Below, one piece after another: positions 7,783-17,231 of a DNA stretch of 64,000 nt (within the stretch, counting starts at the first letter, position 1; every line of letters begins with the position of its first letter). Position numbers and translations under genes: made by a program. Source of the stretch: Clostridium_AM sp900759715 (GTDB taxonomy: Bacteria; Bacillota; Clostridia; Clostridiales; Clostridiaceae); contig CAAEXF010000110.1 in assembly GCA_900759715.1 (NCBI GenBank), positions 1-64,000 of the forward strand, given 5' to 3'. The notes below the pieces were generated by a model that saw only the letters and a list, made by a program, of their open reading frames with translations, ran no database searches and had not been told where the DNA came from.

Positions 7783-8967
7783 ATGGAGTTATTAATTAAA
7801 GGAGCAATGATAGTAGATTGGTCACAGAACTTTACAGGTGACATTTATATAAAAAATGGAGTAATCTGTGAAATTGGAGAAGACTTAAACAAAAATTGTA
7901 AGGTTATAGATGCTAGAGGGCTAACTGTTCTTCCTTCATTTATAGATCTGCATGTACATTTTAGAGATCCAGGTCTAACTTACAAGGAAGATTTAGAAAG
8001 TGGAAGCCGAGCAGCTGCTAAAGGCGGATATACAATGGTTAACCTTATGGCAAATACAAATCCAGTATGCAGTAGTATGGATACTGTAGAGTATGTTCTA
8101 GATAAGGCAAACAAATTAGACATTGTAGATGTTCATCAAGTAGTTTCCATTACGAATAACTTTGATGGAAAAGATATAAGTCATTTAGATAAATTAAAAC
8201 CATACGTAAGAATAATATCAGAAGATGGAAAAGATGTTATAGATAGCAAAGTAATGTTACAAGCTATGTTAAAGGCTAATGAAAGCAAAAGAATAGTTAT
8301 GTGCCATTGCGAAGAACATTCACTTACAAATGTTGATACAAGATTAGCTGAGGACACTATGACATGGAGAAACTTGACATTAGCACAATTTACAGGATGC
8401 AGCGCTCATATGGCTCATGTAAGCACAAAAAAGTCTATGGAATATATTATAGAGTCAAAGAAAAAAGGATATAACATTACTTGTGAAGTAGCGCCTCACC
8501 ATATAGCTTTAATAGATAATGATTATAAAGTAAATCCGCCTATAAGAAATAAAGAGGATGTAGATTTTATAATAAGCGCTATAAAGGATGGTTGGGTAGA
8601 TGCTATAAGCACAGATCATGCACCACATACTAGTGAAGATAAAAAGAATGGTGCTCCGGGAATATCAGGAATAGAAACGGCCTTTGCAGTGTGTTATACA
8701 AAACTAGTAAAAGAAGGTCATATAACATTAAATAAGCTTTCTGAAATAATGTCAAGAAATCCTTCTAATATATTAGGAGTAAAAAAAGGACAAATAAAGA
8801 TAGGCTACGATGGAGATTTAGTTATAGCTAACTTAGATACAGAATACAGTATTTCTCCTGAGACTTTTATATCTAAGGGTAAAAATACACCCTTCGATGG
8901 GGTAAATGTTTATGGAGATATAGTTAAAACAATAAAAGGTGGAAAAATAACTTTTAGTAAAAATTAA
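7783..8967 (+). CDS. pyrC: Dihydroorotase
   Basis: A metal-dependent amidohydrolase closing carbamoyl-aspartate to dihydroorotate. From the ATG at 7783 it is 394 residues. The metal motif DLHVHFRDPG lies near residue 58; MCHCEEHSL and the STDHAPH motif near 285 carry further ligands. This is the class I Bacillus-like enzyme. AAGGGAGG nine bases upstream supports this start over an in-frame ATG 51 bases earlier. Confidence 0.96.
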   Translation: MELLIKGAMIVDWSQNFTGDIYIKNGVICEIGEDLNKNCKVIDARGLTVLPSFIDLHVHFRDPGLTYKEDLESGSRAAAKGGYTMVNLMANTNPVCSSMDTVEYVLDKANKLDIVDVHQVVSITNNFDGKDISHLDKLKPYVRIISEDGKDVIDSKVMLQAMLKANESKRIVMCHCEEHSLTNVDTRLAEDTMTWRNLTLAQFTGCSAHMAHVSTKKSMEYIIESKKKGYNITCEVAPHHIALIDNDYKVNPPIRNKEDVDFIISAIKDGWVDAISTDHAPHTSEDKKNGAPGISGIETAFAVCYTKLVKEGHITLNKLSEIMSRNPSNILGVKKGQIKIGYDGDLVIANLDTEYSISPETFISKGKNTPFDGVNVYGDIVKTIKGGKITFSKN

Positions 8968-9005
8968 AATACATCATTAAATTGAGGATGGGAGTTGTAC
9001 TAATT

Positions 9006-9884
9006 ATGATTATTGATAGCTTGTATGAAGCAGTTAAGAAGAAGGGTCATGTATGTGTTGGATTAGATACGGCTCTGGAATATATACCGAAATCAGTTGC
9101 TGACAAACATATATTTGTTGAAGATATGGTGTTTGAATACAACAAAGCATTAATAGATGCAACATTAGATGTAGCATCTTGTTATAAAGTACAAATAGCA
9201 TATTATGAAGCATTAGGAATTTCGGGTCTTAATGCTTATAAGAAAACTCTTAAGTATATTAGGGATAATAAAGCTATAGCAATTGCAGATATAAAAAGAG
9301 GAGATATTGCTAAAACAGCAGAGATGTATGCTAAAGCACATTTTGAAGGAGATTTTGAAAGTGATTTTGTAACTTTAAGCCCTTACATGGGATTAGATAG
9401 TATAGAGCCATATCTACCTTATGTAAAAAATAATGAAAAGGGGATATTTGTTTTAGTAAGAACGTCAAATAAAGGCGCAGAGGATATACAATACATTGAT
9501 GCAGAAGATAGTAAAAAGATTTATGACATAGTAGGAAGTAAAATACAACAATTAGGCAACAATTATTTGGGAAGCTGCGGATATAGTTCAATAGGCGGAG
9601 TAGTTGGATGTACCCATGTGGAAGAAGGAATTGAGCTTAGACGCAAATTAGATAAAATGTTTTTCCTTATACCAGGTTATGGCGCTCAAGGAGGAACAGC
9701 AAAAGATGTTGCGTTATATTTAAGTAATGGAAACGGTGGGGTAGTTAATTCTTCAAGAGGGATTCTTCTAGCATATAAAAAGCATGAAAATGGAGAAATG
9801 AAATACGATATACATGCGAGAGAAGAAGTTATACGTATGAGAAATGATATAAGTAATGCAATTAAGGGGATGGAGAATAGCTAA
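9006..9884 (+). CDS. pyrF: Orotidine 5'-phosphate decarboxylase (long type)
   Basis: Converts OMP to UMP. At about 292 residues it is the longer type-2 family, with the catalytic Lys-Asp pair in ADIKRGDIAKTA near residue 90 and the C-terminal phosphate loop (GYGAQGGT, NSSRG). I prefer the ATG at 9006, which is preceded by GGGAG; upstream TTG and ATG codons are possible but give an untypical N-terminus. The stop overlaps pyrK by one base. Confidence 0.94.
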   Translation: MIIDSLYEAVKKKGHVCVGLDTALEYIPKSVADKHIFVEDMVFEYNKALIDATLDVASCYKVQIAYYEALGISGLNAYKKTLKYIRDNKAIAIADIKRGDIAKTAEMYAKAHFEGDFESDFVTLSPYMGLDSIEPYLPYVKNNEKGIFVLVRTSNKGAEDIQYIDAEDSKKIYDIVGSKIQQLGNNYLGSCGYSSIGGVVGCTHVEEGIELRRKLDKMFFLIPGYGAQGGTAKDVALYLSNGNGGVVNSSRGILLAYKKHENGEMKYDIHAREEVIRMRNDISNAIKGMENS

Positions 9885-10627
9885 TGAAGGAAAAAAATGT
9901 GGAATACTTAACAAAAGTGATTTTTGAAAATATAAAAATAAGTAGCGGTACATTTAAGTTAGTGATTAAAGGAAGCTTTAAGGGAAAACCTGGTCAATTT
10001 TATATGATCAGAGGATGGAACAAAGAGCCACTTTTATCCAGACCAATAAGCATACATCATATAGATGATGAAAAAATAGTGTTTTTATACCAAGTAATAG
10101 GTCAAGGAACTGAAGCTTTAAGCGAATTAGAAATAGGTGACAAGATAGAACTTCTAGGACCTTTGGGAAATGGATTTGATGTAGATAATATAAAGGGAAA
10201 AGTTGCAATGGTTACTGGTGGAATAGGAGTAGCGCCTATGTTCTATGTGGCAGAAGGCCTAAGTAACTGTGAAACTGATCTTTATTGTGGGTTTAGAAGC
10301 GATATCTATGGTATAGATAATTTTAAGAAATATGTTAATGATATAAACATAGCTACTGAGAGTGGCAAAGTAGGGCATAAGGGATATGTAACTGAAATTT
10401 TTCAACCAGAATTATATGATGTAGTTTTATGTTGTGGACCAGAGCCAATGATGGAAAAAGTAGTGCTTATGTGCAGAGAGAAAAATGTGCCTGTATATGT
10501 ATCTATGGAAAAACATATGGCTTGTGGAATAGGAGCATGCCTTGTTTGCACATGTAAAACTAAACATGGCAATAAGAGAACATGTAAAGATGGACCAGTA
10601 TTCTTAGGAGATGACATAGTAATTTAG
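9884..10627 (+). CDS. pyrK: Dihydroorotate dehydrogenase electron-transfer subunit
   Basis: The FAD and [2Fe-2S] partner of class 1B PyrD, passing electrons to NAD+. The 247-residue chain has an FAD-binding RPISIH near residue 52, the NAD-binding GGIGVAPMF near 109, and the cluster motif CGIGACLVCTC plus a later cysteine (RTCKDG) near the C-terminus. Its ATG overlaps the pyrF stop, so translation is probably coupled. Confidence 0.95.
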   Translation: MKEKNVEYLTKVIFENIKISSGTFKLVIKGSFKGKPGQFYMIRGWNKEPLLSRPISIHHIDDEKIVFLYQVIGQGTEALSELEIGDKIELLGPLGNGFDVDNIKGKVAMVTGGIGVAPMFYVAEGLSNCETDLYCGFRSDIYGIDNFKKYVNDINIATESGKVGHKGYVTEIFQPELYDVVLCCGPEPMMEKVVLMCREKNVPVYVSMEKHMACGIGACLVCTCKTKHGNKRTCKDGPVFLGDDIVI

Positions 10628-10646
10628 GTTGGAAGGTGAGGATAAC

Positions 10647-11546
10647 ATGTTAAATGTTGATATATGCGGAATAAGATTTAGAAATCCAGTGATTGCAGCA
10701 TCCGGTACCTTTGGATTTGGTGATGAGTATAAAGAACTTTTTGATGTATCAAGACTCGGAGGCATATCTACTAAAGGACTTACGCTAAAACCTAAAGAAG
10801 GAAATGACGGAATAAGAGTGTATGAAACAAGAGCTGGACTACTAAATAGTGTTGGACTTCAGAATCCCGGAGTCGATAACTTTATAAAATATGAGTTACC
10901 TAAAATGAAAGATTTAAATACTGCTATAATTGCTAACTTAGGTGGGGGCAGTATTGAGGATTACTTATTAGGTGTAGAAAAATTGAATTTTACAGATGTA
11001 GAAATGATTGAGCTTAATATATCATGCCCTAATGTAAAGCATGGTGGAATGGCTTTTGGAATAAAATCAGAGGTAGCATATGAGGTGGTAAGAGAGGTAA
11101 GAAAGGTTTGTAAAAAGCCTCTTATGGTAAAGCTTTCACCTAATGCGGAAGATATTGTGGATATGGCATATAATTGCTGCAAAGCTGGAGCAGATGCAAT
11201 ATCCCTTGTAAATACTTTTAAAGGTATGGCTATAGATATAAGGCAAAAGAAACCAGTATTTGATAATGTAACTGCTGGACTATCAGGTCCTGCCATAAAG
11301 CCAATAGCACTTAGAATGGTATATGAAGTATGCAAGGCTGTAGATGTACCAGTAGTTGGTATGGGTGGTATATGTTCGTGGAAAGATGCAATAGAGTTTA
11401 TAATGGCAGGGGCTCATGCAGTTCAAGTTGGAACAGCGAACTTTATAAAGCCAGACATATGCTTAGATATAATAGATGGAATTGATGAATACATGAAAAA
11501 TGAAGGAATAAGCAATTTAGAAGAGATAAGAGGAGTATGTAAATAG
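10647..11546 (+). CDS. pyrD: Dihydroorotate dehydrogenase, class 1B catalytic subunit
   Basis: Oxidises dihydroorotate to orotate with FMN. The 299-residue barrel has AASGTFGFG near residue 20, the catalytic-cysteine motif NISCPNVKHGG near 130 and the FMN phosphate site GMGGI near 240. The ATG at 10647 follows GGAAGGTGAGG; a TTG six codons upstream is in frame but sits in the SD itself. Pairing with PyrK makes it the NAD-dependent type. Confidence 0.95.
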   Translation: MLNVDICGIRFRNPVIAASGTFGFGDEYKELFDVSRLGGISTKGLTLKPKEGNDGIRVYETRAGLLNSVGLQNPGVDNFIKYELPKMKDLNTAIIANLGGGSIEDYLLGVEKLNFTDVEMIELNISCPNVKHGGMAFGIKSEVAYEVVREVRKVCKKPLMVKLSPNAEDIVDMAYNCCKAGADAISLVNTFKGMAIDIRQKKPVFDNVTAGLSGPAIKPIALRMVYEVCKAVDVPVVGMGGICSWKDAIEFIMAGAHAVQVGTANFIKPDICLDIIDGIDEYMKNEGISNLEEIRGVCK

Positions 11547-11569
11547 TGGTGAAAGTTGGAGGTAAGAAA

Positions 11570-12151
11570 ATGGAGAATAAAGATAATATGGTTATAGATA
11601 CACTAAAAGAAGTAGAGGCATTGTTAGAAGGTCACTTTTTATTGTCATCAGGAAAACACAGTGATAGATATTGTCAGTGTGCTAAGCTTTTACAATATCC
11701 TGATAAAGCAGCAAAAGTATTAAAAGTAGTTGCAGATAAGTTGAAAAATGTAGATTTTGATATAATAGTTGGACCAGCTATGGGTGGAGTAGTAGTTTCC
11801 TATGAGCTAGCAAGACAAACAGGAAAGCCAGGAATATTTGCAGAAAGAGAAGATGGTGAAATGACCATAAGAAGAGGCTTCAAGATAAATGAAGGTGATA
11901 AAGTTATAATATCTGAAGATGTTATAACTACAGGTAAGTCTTCCGTAGAGGTAGCTAGAGTAATAGAGAGCCTAGGAGGAAAGGTAGTAGGAATTAGCTG
12001 TATAGTAGACAGACATAGTGACAATGCATTGATACCATATCCTGTATACAGCGCAATAAAATTAGATATAAATGTATATGATAAAGAAAGCTGCCCAATG
12101 TGTAAGCAAGGTAAGCTTTATGTAAAACCAGGAAGCAGAAACATAAAATAA
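11570..12151 (+). CDS. pyrE: Orotate phosphoribosyltransferase
   Basis: Joins orotate and PRPP to give OMP. The PRPP motif VIISEDVITTGKSS is near residue 117. The longer, 193-residue form with C-terminal CPMCKQG is common in clostridia and thermophiles. The start at 11570 is six bases after GGAGGT; an upstream GTG overlapping the pyrD stop is in frame but less likely. Last gene of the operon, followed directly by three tandem terminator-like units. Confidence 0.94.
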   Translation: MENKDNMVIDTLKEVEALLEGHFLLSSGKHSDRYCQCAKLLQYPDKAAKVLKVVADKLKNVDFDIIVGPAMGGVVVSYELARQTGKPGIFAEREDGEMTIRRGFKINEGDKVIISEDVITTGKSSVEVARVIESLGGKVVGISCIVDRHSDNALIPYPVYSAIKLDINVYDKESCPMCKQGKLYVKPGSRNIK

Positions 12152-12370
12152 GCTAAGTATTTTCCTTAATATATATTTTCGCCCTGAGATACAATGCTTA
12201 GGGCACCCTTTTAAAAATAAATAAAGCTAAGTATTTTCCATTAATATATATTTATATTTTTGCCCTGAGACATAAGACTTGGGGCACCTTTTTAAAAAAT
12301 AAATAAGCTAAGTATTTTCCATTAATATATATTTATTTTGACCTCAGGTAATATACTTTGAGGAGTCTTT
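12150..12370 (+). repeat. Three tandem terminator-like repeats after pyrE
   Basis: A unit of about 75-80 bases occurs three times, starting near 12150, 12224 and 12305. Each begins AAGCTAAGTATTTTCC, continues with an A/T stretch and ends in a hairpin followed by T. The hairpins are GCCCTGAG/CTTAGGGC, GCCCTGAG/CTTGGGGC and a different but equivalent CCTCA/TGAGG. The first copy begins inside the pyrE stop codon. Confidence 0.8.
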
Positions 12371-12403
12371 TAGCCTTCTATTTAAAATAGAAGGCTAATT
12401 TTT
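12371..12403 (+). terminator. Terminator downstream of the pyr operon
   Basis: A 12-bp perfect stem (TAGCCTTCTATT with AATAGAAGGCTA) with a short loop and a following TTTTTA run. It is the fourth terminator-like hairpin in a row. Confidence 0.85.
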
Positions 12404-12431
12404 ATGCATTTAATTAGGTCTAAGAGATATG

Positions 12432-12460
12432 TTGACAATATAAAATAATTATGATATTCT
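12432..12460 (+). promoter_or_regulatory. Promoter of carAB
   Basis: TTGACA (12432-12437) and TATTCT (12455-12460) are 17 bases apart, leaving a leader of about 220 bases before carA. I see no PyrR loop in that leader. Confidence 0.7.
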
Positions 12461-12557
12461 TTGTATAAATATTAAGTATAATGCATAAAAATTAGTAGTT
12501 GTAATTTTTATAAGAGAGATTATAGTGATTTTTAAGTGAAAATAACCTTAGATTAAG

Positions 12558-12572
12558 TGCATAATTAATGCA
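12558..12572 (+). promoter_or_regulatory. Possible ArgR operator (ARG box)
   Basis: The palindrome TGCATAATTAATGCA lies about 100 bases downstream of the carAB promoter. It fits the ARG-box plan TGnAT-(A/T)4-ATnCA with symmetric departures at one position per half. Arginine control of carAB would make sense because PyrR signals are missing here, but this is inference from one site. Confidence 0.35.
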
Positions 12573-12685
12573 TAAAGTGTGGTTTTTGTAAAACTAGACT
12601 TATTTATAATATGGAATGTTAGTTAACTGGTCAAAGAGTAAGAATACATATGATTATTTTAAAATTATTATAGAGGTGAATAATT

Positions 12686-13747
12686 ATGAATGGATTTTTA
12701 TATCTCGAAGATGGCACTGTATACAAGGGAAAAGGATTTGGAAAAGTTGGAGCAGCAACAGGAGAATTAGTTTTTAATACATCGATAACTGGATATCAGG
12801 AGATATTGACGGATCCATCTTATGCAGGACAAATAATAACCATGACCTATCCTTTAATAGGGAATTATGGAGTGAATAGTCTGGAAGGTGAATCAAAGAA
12901 AATACATGCTAAAGGATTTATCGTAAAATCAATATCTGATACACCATCAAATTATTTAAGTGAGGATACTGTAGATTATATGTTGAAAAATATGGATGTA
13001 GTTGGTGTGTATGGATTGGATACAAGAAGCATAATAAAAAAAGTGAGAAGCCTAGGAGCAATGAAATGTCTTATATCTAACGAAGAGTTAAGCAAAGATC
13101 AAGTAGAGGAGCTCTTATGTAATGCAAGCTTAAATGAAAACTATATGGAAGAAGTAAGTACGAAAAAGCCAATTCACATAGAGGGAAATGGTAATAAAGT
13201 TGCAGTTATTGATTTTGGTGTAAAATCTAATATCATAGAAAATCTAAAGCATAGAAATTGCGATATAACTATCCTACCTCATAACATATCTTGTGAAGAA
13301 ATAGATAAGCTTAATCCAGATGGGATTCTTTTGAGTAACGGTCCCGGAGATCCAAAGACCGTTACTAAGGCTATAGATACAGTTAGAAAAATAATTTATA
13401 AATATCCTACCTTTGGAATATGTCTAGGACATCAAATACTTGCGTTGGCTCTAGATGGAGATACTTATAAAATGAAATATGGTCACAGAGGAGGAAACCA
13501 CGGAGTATACGATATAGAAAGAGATAGAGCATATATAACTTCTCAAAATCATGGATATTCAGTAGATGGAGATAGTATAAAAGACAAAGTTATAATAACT
13601 CATACAAATCTAAATGATAACACCATAGAAGGAATGAGACATAAAGAACTTCCAGTATTTTCGGTACAGTTTCATCCAGAAGGGGCACCAGGACCGCAAG
13701 ATTCAGCATATTTATTTGATAAGTTTATAAGCTCAATGAGAGGGTAA
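12686..13747 (+). CDS. carA: Carbamoyl-phosphate synthase small (glutaminase) subunit
   Basis: Hydrolyses glutamine and channels ammonia to CarB. The 353-residue chain has the N-terminal CarA domain and a class I glutamine amidotransferase domain from about residue 170, with NGPGDPK near 214, the nucleophile in FGICLGHQILALA near 241 and the His-Glu pair in SVQFHPEG near 328. SD GAGGTG precedes the ATG. carB follows 65 bases later. Confidence 0.97.
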   Translation: MNGFLYLEDGTVYKGKGFGKVGAATGELVFNTSITGYQEILTDPSYAGQIITMTYPLIGNYGVNSLEGESKKIHAKGFIVKSISDTPSNYLSEDTVDYMLKNMDVVGVYGLDTRSIIKKVRSLGAMKCLISNEELSKDQVEELLCNASLNENYMEEVSTKKPIHIEGNGNKVAVIDFGVKSNIIENLKHRNCDITILPHNISCEEIDKLNPDGILLSNGPGDPKTVTKAIDTVRKIIYKYPTFGICLGHQILALALDGDTYKMKYGHRGGNHGVYDIERDRAYITSQNHGYSVDGDSIKDKVIITHTNLNDNTIEGMRHKELPVFSVQFHPEGAPGPQDSAYLFDKFISSMRG

Positions 13748-13812
13748 GGCATATTTGTCTTGTTATTTTCTTTCAGATGCCCAATATAATTTCGAGAATT
13801 GGAGGATATGTA

Positions 13813-16800
13813 ATGGCTTTAGATAAAAAATTAAAAAAAGTTATGATACTAGGATCAGGTCCAATAATAATAGGCCAGGCTGCTGAATTTGATTATTCTG
13901 GTACCCAGGCATGTAAAGCAATAAAGGAAGAAGGAATAGAAACTATTCTTATAAACAGTAACCCGGCAACTATAATGACTGATAGCCATATAGCAGATAA
14001 GGTTTATATTGAGCCCTTAAACATTGAATGTGTAACAAAAATTATAGAAAAAGAAAAACCAGATGGAATACTTGCAGGATTCGGAGGACAGACAGCACTT
14101 AATCTTGCTATGAAACTAAAATCAAAGGGCATATTAGATAAGTATAACGTAAGGCTCTTAGGAATAAATAGTGAGGCTATAAAAAAAGCGGAGGATAGAG
14201 AAGAATTCAAAAAATTAATGCTAGACACAAATCAGCCTATTCCTATGAGTATAATAGCTACTAATGTGGAACAATGTGTAGAATTTGTAGACAAATACGG
14301 ATTTCCAGTTATAATTAGACCAGCATACACCTTAGGAGGAACCGGTGGCGGAATAGCAGATAATATGAGTGAACTCTTAGAGATATGCCATATAGGAATA
14401 AAAATGAGTCCAATAGGCCAGATACTTTTAGAGCAGAGTGTGGCTGGCTGGAAAGAACTTGAGTATGAAGTTATAAGAGACGGAAAAGATAATTGCATAA
14501 TAATATGTAATATGGAAAATATCGATCCTGTTGGAATACACACAGGAGATAGCATAGTAGTAGCACCATCTCAAACACTCAGAGACAAAGAGTATCATAT
14601 GTTAAGAAAAGCTGCTATAGATATAATAAGAAGCTTAAAAATAGAAGGTGGATGCAATATACAATTCGCATTAGATCCCAATAGTAGCAATTATATAGTA
14701 ATAGAGGTTAATCCAAGAGTTAGCCGCTCCAGTGCTTTAGCATCTAAGGCTACAGGATATCCAATTGCTAAGATAGCTGCAAAGATAGCAATTGGGTATA
14801 GCTTAGATGAACTTAAAAATTATGTTACAGGAAGTTCTAGTGCTTGTTTTGAGCCTACCTTAGATTATGTAGTAACTAAAATACCTAAGTGGCCTTTTGA
14901 TAAATTTAGTAAGGCAGAGCGAACTTTAGGGACACAAATGAAAGCAACAGGAGAAGTTATGGCTATAAGTAGAACTTTTGAGGGATCACTTTTAAAAGCT
15001 GTTACTTCATTAGATGGAAGATTTACTGGACTTAGAATCAATAAGCTGTCAGAATTAAGCGAAGATGAAATCATAGAAAAAATAAAGATGCAAGATGATC
15101 AAAGAATTTTTGCCGTAGCAGAAGGTCTGAGAAAAGGGCTCACTGTAGATAAGATGCATGATATAACTAAGATAGATAAGTGGTTCTTAAATGGTATAAA
15201 TAATATTGTTACTATGGAGAAAAAACTTAAGAATGACAAGTTAGATGCTAAACTTTTATATGAAGCAGAGGCTACAGGACTTATTGATGAAGAAATATGT
15301 GAATTTACTGGAATGACAAAGGAGCAGCTTGAAAAGATTAGAAAAGAAAATAATATCTATCCAGTATATAAAATGGTTGATACCTGCAGTGGTGAATTTG
15401 ATGCTACAACTCCATATTATTATTCTTGTTACGAAGATGAAGATGAGAATATAATATCGGATGAGAAGAAGGTACTAGTAATAGGTTCAGGACCGATAAG
15501 AATAGGGCAAGGTATAGAGTTCGACTACAGTTGTGTACATGGTGTATGGGGAATAAAAGAGGCTGGATATCAAGCTATTATGATAAATAATAATCCAGAG
15601 ACAGTTAGTACAGATTTTGATACTGCAGATAAACTTTATTTTGAGCCTTTGCACATAGATGATGTGATGAATATTGTTGAGAGAGAAAGACCAGAAGGTG
15701 TCATAGTGCAGCTTGGTGGTCAAACATCAATAAATATAGCAAAGAAACTTAATGAAAGAGGAGTAAATATTTTGGGCACCTCTTTTCAATCTATAGACCT
15801 AGCGGAAGACAGAGATAAATTTAGAAATTTTTTAGAAGATCTAAATATACCATCACCTATGGGTACTGCTGTTACGAGTGTAGAAGAAGCTTATGACGCA
15901 GTTGAAGCCTTAGGATATCCAGTTGTAGTAAGACCTTCTTATGTAATAGGCGGTCGTGCTATGGAAGTTGTTTACGATAAAAGCGCACTTACAAAATACA
16001 TGGCTGAAGCAGTTCAGATTTCTTCCGAGCACCCAATACTTATAGATAGATATATAAAAGGAATAGAAATAGAAGTGGATGCAATTTCTGATGGAGAAAA
16101 TATATTGATACCTGGCATAATGGAGCATATCGAAAGAACAGGAGTACATTCAGGGGATAGTATAACTGTATATCCATGTATAAGCTTATGCGAGAATACC
16201 GTTAAAACGCTTGTGCAGTATACTAAAGAAATTGCTAAAGGATTAAAAATAATAGGACTCTTGAATATACAATATGTGTTTGATGGCAGCAGCATTTATG
16301 TAATAGAGGTAAACCCAAGAGCATCAAGAACAGTACCTATATTAAGTAAAGTAACAGGAATTCCTATGGTCAAAATAGCTATAGAAACAATGTTAGGTAA
16401 AAAACTTGTTGGCCTTGATTATGGCACTGGTTTACTAGAAAAAAAAGATTTTTTTGCCGTGAAAGTACCTGTATTCTCTGGAGAAAAGCTTGTTGATGCG
16501 GATATATATTTGGGTCCGGAAATGAAATCTACGGGGGAAGTACTAGGAATAGATAGAACACTAAGCAAAGCTTTATATAAAGGTTTTAGCGCATCTGGTG
16601 TTGAAATAATTACAGAGGGAAATGTATATGTATCATTAAAAGACGCAGATAAAAAAGAGAGCCTTGAAATAGTAAAAAATTATATAGAGCTTGGTTTTAA
16701 AATTTATGCCTCAGAGAAAACAGGAAATTACTTAATAGAAAATAATATAGATTGTATTATTGTAAACATCAAAGACGCATTAAATTTAATAGCAAAAGGT

Positions 16801-17001
16801 AAAATAAATATGGTTATAAATACACCAACAAAAGGAAACAATATTGATAGTACTGGATTTAAGTTAAGACGTAAGGCAGCAGAATATAAAGTTCCTGTTT
16901 TCACATGTATAGATACTTTTAAAGCATTCTTAACAGCTATACAAGTTAGACAAAATAATAGTAATATAGAATATAATACTATTAGTGAATATTTGAATTA
17001 G
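13813..17001 (+). CDS. carB: Carbamoyl-phosphate synthase large subunit
   Basis: Makes carbamoyl phosphate from bicarbonate, ammonia and two ATP. The 1062-residue chain is two homologous ATP-grasp halves: SGPIIIGQAAEFDYSG near residue 15 and SGPIRIGQGIEFDYS near 560, each with its own metal-binding EVNPR segment. The C-terminal MGS-like domain, the allosteric region, runs from about 930. The ATG at 13813 lies six bases after GGAGGA and gives the usual MALDKKLKKV-type start; an ATG 36 bases upstream is in frame but lacks an SD. Confidence 0.97.
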   Translation: MALDKKLKKVMILGSGPIIIGQAAEFDYSGTQACKAIKEEGIETILINSNPATIMTDSHIADKVYIEPLNIECVTKIIEKEKPDGILAGFGGQTALNLAMKLKSKGILDKYNVRLLGINSEAIKKAEDREEFKKLMLDTNQPIPMSIIATNVEQCVEFVDKYGFPVIIRPAYTLGGTGGGIADNMSELLEICHIGIKMSPIGQILLEQSVAGWKELEYEVIRDGKDNCIIICNMENIDPVGIHTGDSIVVAPSQTLRDKEYHMLRKAAIDIIRSLKIEGGCNIQFALDPNSSNYIVIEVNPRVSRSSALASKATGYPIAKIAAKIAIGYSLDELKNYVTGSSSACFEPTLDYVVTKIPKWPFDKFSKAERTLGTQMKATGEVMAISRTFEGSLLKAVTSLDGRFTGLRINKLSELSEDEIIEKIKMQDDQRIFAVAEGLRKGLTVDKMHDITKIDKWFLNGINNIVTMEKKLKNDKLDAKLLYEAEATGLIDEEICEFTGMTKEQLEKIRKENNIYPVYKMVDTCSGEFDATTPYYYSCYEDEDENIISDEKKVLVIGSGPIRIGQGIEFDYSCVHGVWGIKEAGYQAIMINNNPETVSTDFDTADKLYFEPLHIDDVMNIVERERPEGVIVQLGGQTSINIAKKLNERGVNILGTSFQSIDLAEDRDKFRNFLEDLNIPSPMGTAVTSVEEAYDAVEALGYPVVVRPSYVIGGRAMEVVYDKSALTKYMAEAVQISSEHPILIDRYIKGIEIEVDAISDGENILIPGIMEHIERTGVHSGDSITVYPCISLCENTVKTLVQYTKEIAKGLKIIGLLNIQYVFDGSSIYVIEVNPRASRTVPILSKVTGIPMVKIAIETMLGKKLVGLDYGTGLLEKKDFFAVKVPVFSGEKLVDADIYLGPEMKSTGEVLGIDRTLSKALYKGFSASGVEIITEGNVYVSLKDADKKESLEIVKNYIELGFKIYASEKTGNYLIENNIDCIIVNIKDALNLIAKGKINMVINTPTKGNNIDSTGFKLRRKAAEYKVPVFTCIDTFKAFLTAIQVRQNNSNIEYNTISEYLN

Positions 17002-17008
17002 ATTGACT

Positions 17009-17040
17009 AAACCTCATGATTTGCATGGGGTTTTAATTTT
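17009..17040 (+). terminator. Terminator of carAB
   Basis: A nine-pair stem with one G-U (AACCTCATG with CATGGGGTT) and a short loop, followed by TTAATTTTTT. Confidence 0.75.
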
Positions 17041-17231
17041 TTAACTTTACTTAAGCAGGCCAAAAGGGTATAATTTACAAAAATAATACTATTTTTTATT
17101 CTTTTGAGTTATAATAAATATGAATTGCCGTAGAATAACAATAATCTTATTGTAAGGATGTAGTTGATAAATAATTAATATTAACTTATGTATAAATACT
17201 AAATATTTATACTATATAGGAGGAATCAGCG

